In this document: one piece after another, positions 23,878-33,630 of the stretch
Layout: each line of letters begins with the position of its first letter
Numbering within the stretch: the stretch's first letter is position 1
DNA from: Burkholderia sp. L27(2015)
GTDB lineage: Bacteria; Pseudomonadota; Gammaproteobacteria; Burkholderiales; Burkholderiaceae
DNA: 64,000 nt
Direction of reading: 5' to 3'
NCBI RefSeq assembly: GCF_009765705.1
Contig: NZ_LMUX01000016.1
Coordinates: forward strand, 72,055-136,054
Notes under the pieces: model-generated
What the model was told of the DNA's origin: nothing
The model's database searches: none
The model's input: only the letters and a program-made list of their open reading frames with translations
Position numbers and translations under genes: made by a program

Positions 23878-24081
23878 CTTGGATGCGCCGGGCGGCAATC
23901 GGAAGCTTGAGGGGAGGGTTGCCCGTTGTTATCGGGGAATTTCAATATAGCATTGGTGAGATAAGTCCGCGTTGGCGACGGCCGGCTCGAAGGCGTCCAG
24001 AATATCCCAGCGGCTCACTTGGGCTCTCTAGCTTTTGAGCCGTCCCACAACTTTCAGGGTGCAATTCAGAAACCAGAAAGC

Positions 24082-24109
24082 AAAAAGCCCAACCTTGTGG
24101 GCTGGGCTT
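24082..24109 (-). terminator. Rho-independent terminator after tRNA-Lys
   Basis: On the minus strand, stem AAGCCCA / TGGGCTT is followed directly by a T run (TTTTTG). It lies 17 bp beyond the 3' end of the tRNA gene. Confidence 0.8.
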
Positions 24110-24125
24110 AAATGCTTGAATGCTT

Positions 24126-24201
24126 TGGTAGGCCGTGCGGGATTCGAACCTGCGACCAACGGATTAAAAGTCCGCTGCTCTACCAACTGAGCTAACGACC
24201 C
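24126..24201 (-). tRNA. tRNA-Lys (anticodon TTT)
   Basis: The 76-nt minus-strand sequence folds as a full cloverleaf: acceptor GGGTCGT/ACGGCCT with two G-U pairs, D arm TAGCTCAGTTGGTAGAGCA, anticodon loop CTTTTAA with anticodon TTT, T arm with GGTTCGAATCC, and an encoded CCA end. It lies between the two-component operon and the Tol-Pal operon with its own terminator. Confidence 0.98.
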
Positions 24202-24288
24202 AAAGAAGACAGCGATTATAGTAAATTAGTGCAAATTCTGTCAAGCGCGCAGAGCGCTATATTGCCGGTTTATTGCCCAATTCGCCAA

Positions 24289-24325
24289 TAAAAAAGCCCG
24301 GCGCGGAGTCTCCTCCAGCCGGGCT
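24289..24325 (-). terminator. Rho-independent terminator of the Tol-Pal operon
   Basis: On the minus strand AGCCCGGC pairs with GCCGGGCT around a 15-base loop and is followed by TTTTTTA. It lies 50 bp after the cpoB stop. Confidence 0.88.
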
Positions 24326-24375
24326 CGTACAACATTCGAACAACACCAGCCGGGCGCGAGAATCGCCCGAGGTGT

Positions 24376-25134
24376 TTACTTCAAAGCCGCAATCTTGTCC
24401 TTGGCCGTTTGGGCTGCCGGAGTTCCTGCGTACTCAGCCAAAACCTGCTGCAGCGTCTTTTTAGCCGCTGCTTTCTGGTTCTGTTCAACCTGGTTGTTCG
24501 CGATCGCAAGCAACGCTTCAGGCGCGCGTGGGTGGTTCGGATAGTTCTTCACCACGCCCGCCAGCATCGCAGTCGAGTTCTTGTAATCACGCAAAGCATA
24601 CAGCGCGTTGCCTAACCAGTATTGAGCCGAGGGCTGATACGGGCTTTGTGGATACTTCTGAACGAAGTCGCGAAACGACGCGGCTGCGCTCTTGAAGTCA
24701 CCGTCGCGGAACTGCTGCAGTGCTGCGTTGAAAACATCGGTTTCGCCCGGCTGCACAACGCCTTGCACCCCATCGACGGTTTGCTGCGTCGGCTCGAATT
24801 TCTTCAACCGGCCATCGAGGTCGGTGTAGTAATCGCGCTGTTGACGCTGCAGTGTCGTCACCTGGTTGCCGAGATCCTCACTCTGTCCGCGCAAGGTATC
24901 GACCTGTTGCTGCAACTGATCGATACGACTCGACTGATCGAGGATGGTGCGTTGTGCGGCAGCCATCTGCGCCGCCAACGTATCGGTCTTGGTGCGCAGA
25001 TCAAGCACTGCCTGACGAGCTTGGTCGTCGTCAAACAGGCCGGCATGAGCGGGCAGGGCAAACAGCGCCATCCCCGTCACGCCGGCTGCCGCAATCGCGC
25101 GCAACCCTGAAAAGCGATGCGATCGTAATGACAT
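24376..25134 (-). CDS. cpoB: Cell division coordinator CpoB (YbgF)
   Basis: This 252-residue periplasmic protein has a signal peptide (cleavage after PAHA), an N-terminal coiled coil (about 40-105; QLQQQVDTLRGQSEDLG) that trimerises in the family, and a C-terminal TPR region with the motif YWLGNALYALRDYKNS repeated in variant form. CpoB links Tol-Pal outer-membrane constriction to peptidoglycan synthesis at the division site through PBP1B and TolA. It is the last gene of the Tol-Pal operon, starting five bases after the pal stop and ended by a strong terminator. Confidence 0.93.
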   Translation of the reverse strand: MSLRSHRFSGLRAIAAAGVTGMALFALPAHAGLFDDDQARQAVLDLRTKTDTLAAQMAAAQRTILDQSSRIDQLQQQVDTLRGQSEDLGNQVTTLQRQQRDYYTDLDGRLKKFEPTQQTVDGVQGVVQPGETDVFNAALQQFRDGDFKSAAASFRDFVQKYPQSPYQPSAQYWLGNALYALRDYKNSTAMLAGVVKNYPNHPRAPEALLAIANNQVEQNQKAAAKKTLQQVLAEYAGTPAAQTAKDKIAALK

Positions 25135-25139
25135 GGTGC

Positions 25140-25640
25140 TTATTGGTAAACGAAGTCAGCGCGACGGTTTTGAGCGTAGCTGTCTTCATCATGACCGGTA
25201 GCTTGCGGCTTTTCTTTGCCCAGGCTCACAGCTTCCATTTGCGAATCCGGAACGCCCAGCAGCGACAGCGCGCGACGCACGGCTTCAGCACGTTTCTGGC
25301 CCAGTGCCAGGTTGTACTCGGTCGTGCCGCGTTCGTCGGTGTTGCCCTGGATCAGGACGTGACGTTGCGGGTGGCTCTTCAGGTAGTCAGCGTGAGCTGC
25401 CAACAGCGATTGATAGTCGCTCTTCACAGCGTAGCTGTCGAAGTCGAAATAGATGCTGCGCTTGGCCAGCGGGCTGTTCGGATCGTTCAACGGATCGACG
25501 TTGACGGTCGCGACATCACCGGGGTTCACGCCATTGCCTTGCGAGCCGGCAGCGTTTTGGTCAAGCTTGGCGCCCGAATGACAAGCGCTCAACACGCCAA
25601 CCACGAGAACCACTAAAGCCATGCGAAGTTTAGAAAACAT
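25140..25640 (-). CDS. pal: Peptidoglycan-associated lipoprotein Pal
   Basis: This 166-residue lipoprotein has a lipobox LSAC (Cys20) and a C-terminal OmpA-like peptidoglycan-binding domain: SIYFDFDSYAVK, then HVLIQGNTDERGTTEYNLALG with the Asp and Arg that bind diaminopimelate. It anchors the outer membrane to the cell wall and is relocated to the septum by the TolQRA motor through TolB. AGGAG precedes ATG 25640. It follows tolB by 127 bp. Confidence 0.96.
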   Translation of the reverse strand: MFSKLRMALVVLVVGVLSACHSGAKLDQNAAGSQGNGVNPGDVATVNVDPLNDPNSPLAKRSIYFDFDSYAVKSDYQSLLAAHADYLKSHPQRHVLIQGNTDERGTTEYNLALGQKRAEAVRRALSLLGVPDSQMEAVSLGKEKPQATGHDEDSYAQNRRADFVYQ

Positions 25641-25767
25641 GTTTACTTCTCCTAAGTTGTCGTTGCATCAAATAAATATGGGTCAAACGGTTACCAGCCG
25701 ATGGGCTTGATGTGACCCATCGACAGGCAATTACTGTCGCAGTAGCGGACAAACCGACTACTCCGAT

Positions 25768-27063
25768 TTACTGCATAAAGGGACCCCACGAAGGTTGCGA
25801 CACATTGCCGCCGCTCACCGACAGTACCTGGCGTGACGTGCCATCGACTGACACTGCTGCCAATACGCCGCGACCGCCAACGTAGGTAGCGTACAAAATG
25901 TATTGTCCGTTCGCAGCGAAACTGGGCGACTCGTCACGCGTGGTGTCGGTCAGGCCAGTCGCATCGCCGGTGCTCAGATCTTGTACGTAGAGCTTGAAAG
26001 CGCCGCCGATACGCGAAATATACGCGAGCTCCTTGCCGTCTGGGCTGATACGAGGGCTCGTGTTGTAGCTACCGTGAAACGTGACGCGTTGAGCCGGGCC
26101 GCCAGCGGATTCACCTTGCGCCGACATCTTATAGATTTGCGGCTGGCCGCCCCGATCGCTGGTGAAATAGATCGACTGACCATCGGCGGAAAATTGCGGC
26201 TCGGTATCGATGCCACTGCTGTTCGAAAGGCGGCGCAGGCCACTGCCGTCGGCGTTGACTTCATACACCTGCGTGTTGCCCGTGAGCGACAGCGAGACCG
26301 CCACGTGGCGGCCGTCCGGCGACCACGACGGCGCACTGTTGCTGCCTTTGAAGTTCGAAATGACGACACGATTGCCGGTCGGCAAGTCGTGGATGTAGAC
26401 GATAGGCTTCTGTTTTTCGAAAGATACGTAAGCAACCTTGGTTCCATCGGGCGACCAAGCCGGCGAAATGATCGGCTCCGGGCTCGACAGCGCCACTTTC
26501 GCGTCTTTGCCGTCCGAATCCGAAATCTGCAACTGATAACGACCGCCGGTGCGTATCACATAGGACAGGCGCGTGGCGAATACTCCGCGCACGCCCAGCA
26601 GCTTCTGGTAGATGTAGTCGGAGATCTTGTGCGCGCTCATGCGCAGCCCGCTGGCAGGGCTCACCAGCGACAAACCGCCGAGGCTTTGCTGCTTGACCGT
26701 GTCGTAGAGTCGGAAGCGCACGTCGTAGTCGCCGTTGGGCAGGCGCGTTACGCTGCCGCCGACGAATGCATCGGCGCCTTTGACTTTCCAACTGCCGAGG
26801 TCGACCGAGTCGGTTTCGGAAATCGGCGTGCTGCCTGCGGCGACGTTCGAGAAGCGCCCGCTGCGAGCGAGGTCTTCCTTGACGATTTCGCTGACTTGCT
26901 GCGGCGAGCTTGCTTCGTCACGGAATGGCGCGGTGGCGATGGGGTACTGGCTGGCGCCTACGCCGGTGATATCGACGTTGAGTTCCGCATGGGCACTTGC
27001 GGCGACAGCGAGCAATGCCGCGGTCATCACGGCTTTAAAGCGGACATTCATTGGAAGGCTCAT
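25768..27063 (-). CDS. tolB: Tol-Pal system periplasmic protein TolB
   Basis: This 431-residue protein has a signal peptide (cleavage after ASAHA), the N-terminal TolB_N domain ([16 protein letters not shown]) and a six-bladed C-terminal propeller with [23 protein letters not shown] and [13 protein letters not shown] repeats. TolB binds Pal and TolA in the periplasm. ATG 27063 gives the standard family length; the frame continues 15 codons upstream without support. It stands 150 bp after tolA in a six-gene minus-strand operon. Confidence 0.95.
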   Translation of the reverse strand: MSLPMNVRFKAVMTAALLAVAASAHAELNVDITGVGASQYPIATAPFRDEASSPQQVSEIVKEDLARSGRFSNVAAGSTPISETDSVDLGSWKVKGADAFVGGSVTRLPNGDYDVRFRLYDTVKQQSLGGLSLVSPASGLRMSAHKISDYIYQKLLGVRGVFATRLSYVIRTGGRYQLQISDSDGKDAKVALSSPEPIISPAWSPDGTKVAYVSFEKQKPIVYIHDLPTGNRVVISNFKGSNSAPSWSPDGRHVAVSLSLTGNTQVYEVNADGSGLRRLSNSSGIDTEPQFSADGQSIYFTSDRGGQPQIYKMSAQGESAGGPAQRVTFHGSYNTSPRISPDGKELAYISRIGGAFKLYVQDLSTGDATGLTDTTRDESPSFAANGQYILYATYVGGRGVLAAVSVDGTSRQVLSVSGGNVSQPSWGPFMQ

Positions 27064-27213
27064 GCTTGGTTCAGGTTCCTGGTAGCGAAGCGTGGATGTC
27101 ACATGCATCCTTCACGCGCCTGACTAGACATCAAAATTAGTTGAACGTTCCCGCAGCCAGTCGCGCACTTTAGGCAATTTGCGTGGAAATTTCAACACTA
27201 AACCTCAAATGTT

Positions 27214-28248
27214 TCAGCCTTTCGGGCGGAAGGTAATTGTAAAGTTGCTCGGCGTCTTCCCGTCCGTGTCGCGCGGCATCTGCCCAGATTTTTGCACGGC
27301 GCGCAGCACAGCGTCATCCCAAGCGGCATTGCCACTGGATGTACTGATGTGCGCCTCGAGGACATCGCCATCAGGTGCGCAATGCAACGCGACTACAGCA
27401 GCCGGGTTGCCGTCGATGCTGCTCGGAACAAAGACAATGTTCGGCTGCACTTTGCGGCGCACCTTATCGGAGTAACCCGCGCCAGTTCCGCCAGATCCGG
27501 TCCCGGTACCTGTAGAACCCAATCCGTTTGCTCCATCCGTCTGGCCGGCGGCCGAACCTTGCAGACGTGCCAGATTTGCCGCGCGTGCTTTATCTGACGC
27601 TGCCTTGGCTTTCGCGTCAGCGGCCTGCTGGGCCTTTGCTTCCTTCTGCGCCTCGGCTTTTTGTTGCGCCGCCTGAGCCTGTTGCTGCTGTTGTTTGGCC
27701 TGCTGATCCTTCAGTTGCTGGTCTTTCGCCTGCTGATCCTTGAGCTGTTGATCTTTCAACTGTTGCTGCTGCTTCAATTCGTCGGCTTTTTGTTGTGCAA
27801 GCTTTTGCGCGTCAGCCTTTTGCTGGGCCAGTTTGGCCTGGGCGGCGCGCTCTTGCTGCAGGCGAGCGTCAGCATCCTGCTGAAGCTGCAATTGCTTCTG
27901 GCGTTCCTGCTCTGCCAGCAAAGCCTGTTCCTGGGCTTGCTGCTGTCGCTTCTTGGCTTCCTGGAGCGCGATATCGGCGTCGTCGGGTGGCGGTGGCGTC
28001 ACCACTTTCGGCACCACGGGCGCCGGCGGTTGGGGCGTCGGGGGCGTGACCGGCTGGTTGAGCTCTTCTGCGGTCCAGAGCTCCGCTTGCGCTCCGACCG
28101 GTGCACTGTTTTGCCATTGAATGCCATGCAGCAAAAACAGCAGCAGCAGGCAATGCATCACGACGGCCAAGCCAAGCGAGCGCCACGTCCCGCGCTCGCG
28201 AGGCGGGTCGAATGGGTAACCGGTGTTTTGGTTAGAGCGGTTATTCAT
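27214..28248 (-). CDS. tolA: TolA, inner-membrane spanning energy-transducing protein
   Basis: This 344-residue protein has one membrane helix (about 26-44), a Pro-rich linker, a long helical stalk of Ala/Gln/Lys/Asp repeats (about 85-230, including LKDQQ/AKDQQ units) and a C-terminal TonB/TolA domain ending FTITFRPKG. The helix contacts TolQR and the C-terminal domain reaches TolB/Pal, so the motor can act across the periplasm. A Gly/Ser/Thr-rich hinge (GSTGTGTGSGGTGAG) separates stalk and tip. Its ATG overlaps the tolR stop by four bases. Confidence 0.94.
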   Translation of the reverse strand: MNNRSNQNTGYPFDPPRERGTWRSLGLAVVMHCLLLLFLLHGIQWQNSAPVGAQAELWTAEELNQPVTPPTPQPPAPVVPKVVTPPPPDDADIALQEAKKRQQQAQEQALLAEQERQKQLQLQQDADARLQQERAAQAKLAQQKADAQKLAQQKADELKQQQQLKDQQLKDQQAKDQQLKDQQAKQQQQQAQAAQQKAEAQKEAKAQQAADAKAKAASDKARAANLARLQGSAAGQTDGANGLGSTGTGTGSGGTGAGYSDKVRRKVQPNIVFVPSSIDGNPAAVVALHCAPDGDVLEAHISTSSGNAAWDDAVLRAVQKSGQMPRDTDGKTPSNFTITFRPKG

Positions 28249-28688
28249 GACGATTTGACGAGCAGTCCCACACGCTTTACACCACGATTCTTCAACTCTG
28301 ACATGACGTTCATCACAGCTTCATATTTTACCGTTTTATCGGCGGCAATCACGACTGGCTCGTCAGGATTGGCCTGTTGACGATTGGTCACGAACGTGTC
28401 GAGATCGTTTTGCGTCATGGTCTGATCTTGCGTCAACGTGCCGTCTTTATAGCGTACCGAGAGGGTGCCGTCCGCTTTGATATTGACAATCACCGGTGGC
28501 GTCTGCGGCTGCGGCGACGCATTGCCGACCGTGGGCAAGTTGACGATGGTCGGTGTCACGAGCGGTGCGGTGACCATGAAGATCACCAGCAGCACGAGCA
28601 TCACATCGATATAGGGAACCACATTGATATCGGACATCGCGCGGCGGCCGCGGCCACCGCGCATGCTGGAACGCATCGAACCTGGCAT
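28245..28688 (-). CDS. tolR: TolR, ExbD-family motor subunit
   Basis: This 147-residue protein has one membrane helix (NVVPYIDVMLVLLVIFMVTAPL) with the essential Asp of the proton path, and a periplasmic domain of the ExbD/TolR fold. With TolQ it uses the proton gradient to drive TolA. AGGAG lies six bases before ATG 28688. It follows tolQ by 10 bp and overlaps tolA by 4 bp. The Arg/Gly-rich first 17 residues are cytoplasmic. Confidence 0.95.
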   Translation of the reverse strand: MPGSMRSSMRGGRGRRAMSDINVVPYIDVMLVLLVIFMVTAPLVTPTIVNLPTVGNASPQPQTPPVIVNIKADGTLSVRYKDGTLTQDQTMTQNDLDTFVTNRQQANPDEPVVIAADKTVKYEAVMNVMSELKNRGVKRVGLLVKSS

Positions 28689-28698
28689 GACGTGCTCC

Positions 28699-29376
28699 TC
28701 AGTGGGCCTGGCGTTGCAGGATGTTCGAGAATTCTTCGACGAACGTCTCGAACCGAATCGCCAGGCGATCGATATCGTGCGTGTAGCGATTGTAGGCCAC
28801 CACCGCAGGAATCGCGGCGAACAGGCCGATAGCGGTCGCCACCAGTGCTTCGGCGATGCCCGGCGCTACATTGGCCAGCGTAGCTTGCTGCACGTTAGCC
28901 AAGCCACGAAACGCGTTCATGATCCCCCACACGGTGCCGAACAAACCGATATACGGGCTGACCGAGCCCACCGATGCGAGAAAGGCGAGGTTGGCTTCAA
29001 GCGCATCCATTTCGCGCTGGAACGATGCGCGCATGGCACGACGGGCGCCATCGAGCATCGCGCTGGGGTCAGCCATGCGCTTTTCCTTGCCTTTGAGGAA
29101 TTCGCGCATGCCGGCTTCGAAGATGCGTTCCAGCGCGCCGTTCTTGTGGCGATTGCTGGCGGCGCTTTGGTATAGCGTCTGCAGATCGCCGCCGGACCAA
29201 AAGTCTCGCTCGAAGCGCTCCGTTTGTGCGCGAGCCTGTCTGATGGCGAACCATTTACGGAAAATGACCGTCCAGGACATCAGCGACAAAAACAGCAAAA
29301 GTGCAATGACGGCCTGGGCGAGGACGCTGGCGTTAAGGATCAACGATACAAACGATAGATCTTGAGCGTTATTCAT
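28699..29376 (-). CDS. tolQ: TolQ, MotA/ExbB-family motor subunit
   Basis: This 225-residue inner-membrane protein has a first helix (ASVLAQAVIALLLFLSLMSW), a cytoplasmic region and two C-terminal helices with the ExbB/TolQ signature GLFGTVWGIMNAFRGLA and GIAEALVATAIGLFAAIPAVVAYN. It forms the pentameric stator around TolR. It begins the tolQRAB-pal-cpoB block and stands 255 bp after ybgC; no strong ribosome site precedes ATG 29376. The 29377-29631 spacer holds three 11-bp repeats (TAAGCTCGGGC type, 29439-29471). Confidence 0.95.
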   Translation of the reverse strand: MNNAQDLSFVSLILNASVLAQAVIALLLFLSLMSWTVIFRKWFAIRQARAQTERFERDFWSGGDLQTLYQSAASNRHKNGALERIFEAGMREFLKGKEKRMADPSAMLDGARRAMRASFQREMDALEANLAFLASVGSVSPYIGLFGTVWGIMNAFRGLANVQQATLANVAPGIAEALVATAIGLFAAIPAVVAYNRYTHDIDRLAIRFETFVEEFSNILQRQAH

Positions 29377-29631
29377 AGATTTTGCGCACGGGGTGACCCG
29401 GTGTGGCCGGGATAATCAGGTTGCTGTGGGTTGATGGGTAAGCTCGGGCTAAGCTCGGGGCAAACTCGGAACACGGGAAAGCTGGAGAAATGACGGAAAA
29501 TCGCAGAACTAGCTCGCAATTGCGTGATTTTAATCCATGTAAGTCTTGGGGCTCTGCTGCGCAGGCGAAGGCGCTCGCGCCGCGACAACTTGTGTTGCCC
29601 CGTGCCTCTGAGCCTTGCGGCGCTCGCAAGT

Positions 29632-30075
29632 TCACTCGGCATGCCTCCAGGCCTCCAGCGCTTGCCGGATTGAAGCCGGGAGTTCGGTGGGTCGGAACGA
29701 ATCGCGATCGACGCAGCCGACCCTGACCGAGCCTTGCGCGAGCACGGTATCGCCACGCCGCACCGACTGTTCGAAATCGACCGAGGCGCGGCCCAGGCGG
29801 GTGATGGTAGCGTCGACTATCAGTAGATCGTCCAGGCGGGCCGGCGACAGATAGTTGACGGCAGTGCTGCGCACCACGAAAAGGACGCCATCGTTTTGCG
29901 CCACGGCGCTCTGGTCGGCGCCACAGGCGCGCAACAACTCGGTGCGTGCCCGTTCGAAAAATTTTAGGTAATTGACGTAAAAAACCACGCCGCCGGTATC
30001 CGTGTCTTCGAAGTACACACGGATCTGCCATTGAAAGCGCGCTGTCACGCCCGGTTTGCTTCGCTGATCATTCAT
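29632..30075 (-). CDS. ybgC: Tol-Pal-associated acyl-CoA thioesterase YbgC
   Basis: This 147-residue hotdog-fold thioesterase has the family motif VYFEDTDTGGVVFYVNYLKF at about 20-39, with the catalytic Asp in EDTD. It hydrolyses short-chain or ACP-linked acyl thioesters at the inner membrane and is usually the first gene of the Tol-Pal cluster, as here. The 255-bp gap to tolQ is longer than usual and contains short tandem repeats, so a separate tolQ promoter is possible. Confidence 0.93.
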   Translation of the reverse strand: MNDQRSKPGVTARFQWQIRVYFEDTDTGGVVFYVNYLKFFERARTELLRACGADQSAVAQNDGVLFVVRSTAVNYLSPARLDDLLIVDATITRLGRASVDFEQSVRRGDTVLAQGSVRVGCVDRDSFRPTELPASIRQALEAWRHAE

Positions 30076-30630
30076 GCCGCAAGTTTACCGGAACAGCCGG
30101 TCAATTCGGCGACGGATCGGGTCGACATCGCTGAACATTTTGCCGGCCTCGACGCAGGGCGCGCCGGTTATGGAAAACCCGAAGCCTACTGCGGTTCGGT
30201 CGCGGGGGCAAGCCTAACCAGTCGGGTCACGCCAATTTGGCAGATTGACTCTCTCCACGAGCCGTCGCTCCAGTGTCCACGAGCCGCCGCCTGACCCTGG
30301 AAAAAAACGGTCGAAAACCTGCCGAGATGCTGCCGACCCGCGCCGCGCAAGGCGGTGGTTCGGTTGCCAAGTGCGGTCCATTCCCCTACACTAGCGCCTC
30401 AAGCACCCGCGTAACTGGCGATAGCGACTTCAATGTCGAAGGTGGAAAAACCCACCGTGAAGCGCGGGATGCCGTTTTGCCGTTCGCCTGGGCAGCCGTG
30501 ACTGGTCGCAGTAATGCGTCGCATAGCGCTGTCCTGTCTCGCGTCCGAGTTGTGCACCAAGTGCCACTCGCTGCGCTCCGGGTCAGGCTGGCCCCGTCCG
30601 GTCAACCCGTATTCTTTTCTCGGAATCCCT
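30076..30630. other. 555-bp divergent intergenic region ybgC-glyA
   Basis: No gene was recognised between the divergent ybgC and glyA. Short frames lack ribosome sites and family features. The region should hold promoters for both directions; I could not identify a riboswitch or a defined operator. Confidence 0.5.
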
Positions 30631-31878
30631 ATGTTTGACCACGCTAAACATACGATCGCGAATGTCGACCCGGAACTGTGGACGGCAATGCAGCAGGAAG
30701 TCCAGCGCCAGGAAGATCACATCGAACTGATCGCCTCGGAAAACTACACCAGCCCGGCGGTGATGGCGGCGCAGGGTTCGCAACTGACCAACAAGTACGC
30801 CGAGGGTTACCCCGGCAAGCGTTATTACGGCGGCTGCGAATACGTCGATATCGTCGAGCAATTGGCGATCGACCGCGTGAAGCAGCTGTTTGGCGCCGAG
30901 GCGGCCAACGTCCAGCCGAACTCGGGCTCGCAGGCCAATCAGGCCGTCTTTTTCGCGATGCTCAAGCCCGGCGATACGATCATGGGCATGAGTCTCGCGC
31001 ACGGCGGCCACCTGACCCACGGTTCGCCCGTGAATATGTCGGGCAAATGGTTCAATGTCGTCAGCTATGGATTGAACGAAGCGGAAGACATCGACTACGA
31101 CGCGGCTGAGCGCCTGGCCCACGAACATAAGCCCAAGCTGATCGTGGCCGGCGCGTCGGCATTTTCGTTGCGTATCGATTTTGCCCGGTTTGCCGCCATC
31201 GCCAAGGCTGTCGGTGCTTATTTCATGGTCGACATGGCGCATTACGCGGGCTTGGTTGCCGGTGGCGCCTACCCGAATCCGGTGCCGCACGCCGATTTCG
31301 TCACGACGACCACGCACAAGGGCCTGCGCGGGCCGCGCGGTGGCATCGTCCTGATGAAGGCCGAATACGAAAAAGCGATCAATTCCGCGATCTTCCCCGG
31401 CATCCAGGGCGGTCCGCTCATGCACGTGATTGCCGGCAAGGCCGTCGCTTTGAAGGAAGCGCTGTTGCCCGATTTCAAGACCCACCAGGAGCATGTGCTG
31501 GCCAACGCGCGAGTGATGGCGGAAACGCTGGTCAAACGCGGGCTGCGTATCGTCTCGGGTCGCACCGAAAGCCATGTGATGCTGGTGGATTTGCGCGCAA
31601 AGCACATCACCGGCAAAGCGGCCGAAGCGGCGCTGGGCAAGGCGCATATTACGGTCAACAAGAACGCGATTCCGAACGACCCCGAGAAGCCATTCGTCAC
31701 GAGCGGCATCCGCGTGGGTTCTCCGGCGATGACCACACGCGGGTTCGGTGTGGCCGAGGCGGAGCAGGTGGGTAACCTGATCGCCGATGTGCTCGAAAGT
31801 CCCGACGACGAAGCCAATCTTGCGCGCGTGCGTGCCAAGGTTGCCGAGTTGACCCGGCGTTTCCCGGTCTACGGCTAA
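30631..31878 (+). CDS. glyA: Serine hydroxymethyltransferase
   Basis: This 415-residue PLP enzyme interconverts serine plus tetrahydrofolate with glycine plus 5,10-methylene-tetrahydrofolate in the cytosol. The PLP Lys is Lys230 in [30 protein letters not shown] (57-71), [10 protein letters not shown] and [13 protein letters not shown] are family signatures. ATG 30631 gives exactly the usual 415 residues; the open frame extends 39 codons upstream without protein-like sequence. nrdR follows after 123 bp, a neighbourhood conserved in many Proteobacteria and linking one-carbon supply with dNTP synthesis. Confidence 0.98.
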   Translation: MFDHAKHTIANVDPELWTAMQQEVQRQEDHIELIASENYTSPAVMAAQGSQLTNKYAEGYPGKRYYGGCEYVDIVEQLAIDRVKQLFGAEAANVQPNSGSQANQAVFFAMLKPGDTIMGMSLAHGGHLTHGSPVNMSGKWFNVVSYGLNEAEDIDYDAAERLAHEHKPKLIVAGASAFSLRIDFARFAAIAKAVGAYFMVDMAHYAGLVAGGAYPNPVPHADFVTTTTHKGLRGPRGGIVLMKAEYEKAINSAIFPGIQGGPLMHVIAGKAVALKEALLPDFKTHQEHVLANARVMAETLVKRGLRIVSGRTESHVMLVDLRAKHITGKAAEAALGKAHITVNKNAIPNDPEKPFVTSGIRVGSPAMTTRGFGVAEAEQVGNLIADVLESPDDEANLARVRAKVAELTRRFPVYG

Positions 31879-32001
31879 GTCGTGACCGCGCGCACGCAGC
31901 CTCGCCATGCTTGGCCGGCCTCCGTGTCGATGCCCGGTCGGGCGTCTATGTCGACGCTGGCCCGGGCATTAGTGCCGGCCTGCATAGGCTAGGAGGCCAC
32001 G

Positions 32002-32481
32002 GTGCGCTGCCCTTTCTGCCGACATGAAGACACCCAGGTGGTCGATTCTCGCGTCTCGGAGGATGGGGCGGCAATCCGGCGGCGGCGGCGCTGCCCTTCC
32101 TGCGATAAACGTTTTACCACCTATGAACGCATCGAATTGGCGTTGCCGGTGGTCGTCAAGAAAGACGGCAGCCGCGTCGAATTCGATCGCCGCAAACTCT
32201 CCTCCAGCATGCAACTCGCGCTGCGCAAACGCCCGGTCAATGCCGAGGCGCTGGACGACGCGATAGGCCGCATCGAATACCTGCTACTGAGCACCGGCGA
32301 ACGTGAGATTCGGTCCGAGAAACTCGGCGAGCTGGTCATGGCCGAATTGCGCCGCCTGGACAAAATCGCCTACGTGCGTTTTGCGTCGGTGTACCGCAGT
32401 TTCGAGGATGTGTCTGAATTCCAGGAGGTCATCCAGGAAATTCGCCGCCTCAATCCGGGACGCGCTCCTCGCAAGCGCTAA
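32002..32481 (+). CDS. nrdR: Transcriptional repressor NrdR
   Basis: This 159-residue regulator has an N-terminal zinc ribbon (CPFC at 3-6, CPSC at 31-34) and an ATP-cone domain ([17 protein letters not shown]). NrdR senses ATP/dATP and represses ribonucleotide reductase genes. The start is GTG 32002, preceded by AGGAGG. Length is normal for the family. It lies between glyA and the minor-pilin operon. Confidence 0.97.
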   Translation: MRCPFCRHEDTQVVDSRVSEDGAAIRRRRRCPSCDKRFTTYERIELALPVVVKKDGSRVEFDRRKLSSSMQLALRKRPVNAEALDDAIGRIEYLLLSTGEREIRSEKLGELVMAELRRLDKIAYVRFASVYRSFEDVSEFQEVIQEIRRLNPGRAPRKR

Positions 32482-32563
32482 ATGATTTGGCCGTCCGGCC
32501 AATTGTGAGGCGCTCCTCGGCCGCTTAAAGTACCCAGCAGATTATCGTGCTCCAGGGGTACAC

Positions 32564-33166
32564 ATGCTGGCCGACCGACTTCGACGTTCATTGCTTGAAA
32601 GGTCATTACAACAGGGCTTCGTTGTGCCCGAGTTGATGGCTGTCATGGCGCTACTCGTCATCGTCGCAATGCTCGCGGCGCCTGCCTTCAACGAATGGTT
32701 GCTGCGCGATCGCGTCGATGGGTTCACGCGTAACCTGCTCAATACCTTCACCTTTGCACGTAACGAGGCTTTGCGCTTGGGCGCGCGTGTCGACGTGTGT
32801 CGTGACGACGGCGCCGCACATTGCGCCAAAAGCACTCAGCCGTGCGGCCCCAGCGACGCCGCTCGTGCCGATAATTGGGCCTGCGGCTGGCTGGTGGTTA
32901 CCGAGGCGCAACGCGATGCCGGAGCGTCCAGCGTCCGCTTGCTGCGGCTCTATTCCGGCAGTCACGCGCTGGCGGCGACCGGTGTCGCGACCGCCTTGAC
33001 CTTTACCCCGCCCGCAGGTCAGATACTGGGCAGTTTCCGCACGTTTGAAATCAGTCCGATTACATCGCCGTCGGGCGTTGGACGCGCGCGTTTGACGCGC
33101 TGCATTCGGCTCGCGATCGCAGGCCGGCCACGGTTGACCGAGGGTCCGTGTGGGGCGAGTCGATGA
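32564..33166 (+). CDS. fimT: Minor type IV pilin, FimT/GspH family
   Basis: This 200-residue pseudopilin has the prepilin site QQG-FVVPE (residues 16-23) with Glu at +5, followed by the helix LMAVMALLVIVAMLAAPAF. The GspH/FimT pattern continues with LLNTFTFARNEALRLGARVDVC. The unusual +1 to +4 residues FVVP replace the common FTLI/FTLL. Cys pairs in the globular part could form disulfides. It is the first of five coupled minor-pilin genes; AGGGG precedes ATG 32564. Minor pilins prime pilus assembly in the inner membrane. Confidence 0.85.
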   Translation: MLADRLRRSLLERSLQQGFVVPELMAVMALLVIVAMLAAPAFNEWLLRDRVDGFTRNLLNTFTFARNEALRLGARVDVCRDDGAAHCAKSTQPCGPSDAARADNWACGWLVVTEAQRDAGASSVRLLRLYSGSHALAATGVATALTFTPPAGQILGSFRTFEISPITSPSGVGRARLTRCIRLAIAGRPRLTEGPCGASR

Positions 33167-33630
33167 AAGCTGATGCACGTCCATCTTATGCACGGTCGAC
33201 GTACGTCGCGGGGGAGTCGCCGCGTCTTGCGCTGCAACGCGGCGATACGCTGGCGCAAGTGCTGGTCGCGGTAGTTCTGCTGGGCATCGCGGCGTTTGCC
33301 AGCGTGGCTTTGCAGGCCACGGTGACGCGGTCCCACGATGCCGCTCGCCGGCTCGAACGCGCGGTGCGTATCGGACAGTCGGCAGCCGAGGCATTGCGCG
33401 CCGGCCTTTCCGTGGAGCAGGCCGTGAGGCTGATGCGGGATAGTCTGGCGGCGCTTCCTGGCGGCGGCCTCGCGATTACTGGCGCGGCGCCGGGTGTTGC
33501 GCAAGTGAGTGTGTACTGGACGGAACCGCGCAGCGGCGATGACGCGGCTGATGACGAGTCATGTCCCCGTTCGGCAGACGTCAGCCCGACGCGGGCGCCG
33601 CGCTGCTTTGTGCTGCAGGTGGCCGCATGA
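33163..33630 (+). CDS. pilV: Minor pilin, PilV-like, with atypical prepilin site
   Basis: This 155-residue protein occupies the PilV position. Its prepilin-like site is QRG-DTLAQVLVAVVLLGIAAF, so +1 is Asp instead of Phe and +5 is Gln instead of Glu. The hydrophobic helix and pilin-like N-terminus are otherwise clear. Gln at +5 is uncommon; among pseudopilins a missing Glu5 is typical of tip subunits (GspK type). I chose ATG 33163, which overlaps the fimT stop as ATGA; GTG 33148 is an alternative. Whether PilD processes it is uncertain. Confidence 0.75.
   Translation: MKADARPSYARSTYVAGESPRLALQRGDTLAQVLVAVVLLGIAAFASVALQATVTRSHDAARRLERAVRIGQSAAEALRAGLSVEQAVRLMRDSLAALPGGGLAITGAAPGVAQVSVYWTEPRSGDDAADDESCPRSADVSPTRAPRCFVLQVAA

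Noticed and set aside
29369-30031. 220-codon minus-strand frame overlapping ybgC
   Set aside because: Reads ybgC in the wrong frame, giving Arg-rich sequence; ybgC is clear.
30583-31908. 441-codon open frame antisense to glyA
   Set aside because: Shadow frame; glyA is complete and of standard length.
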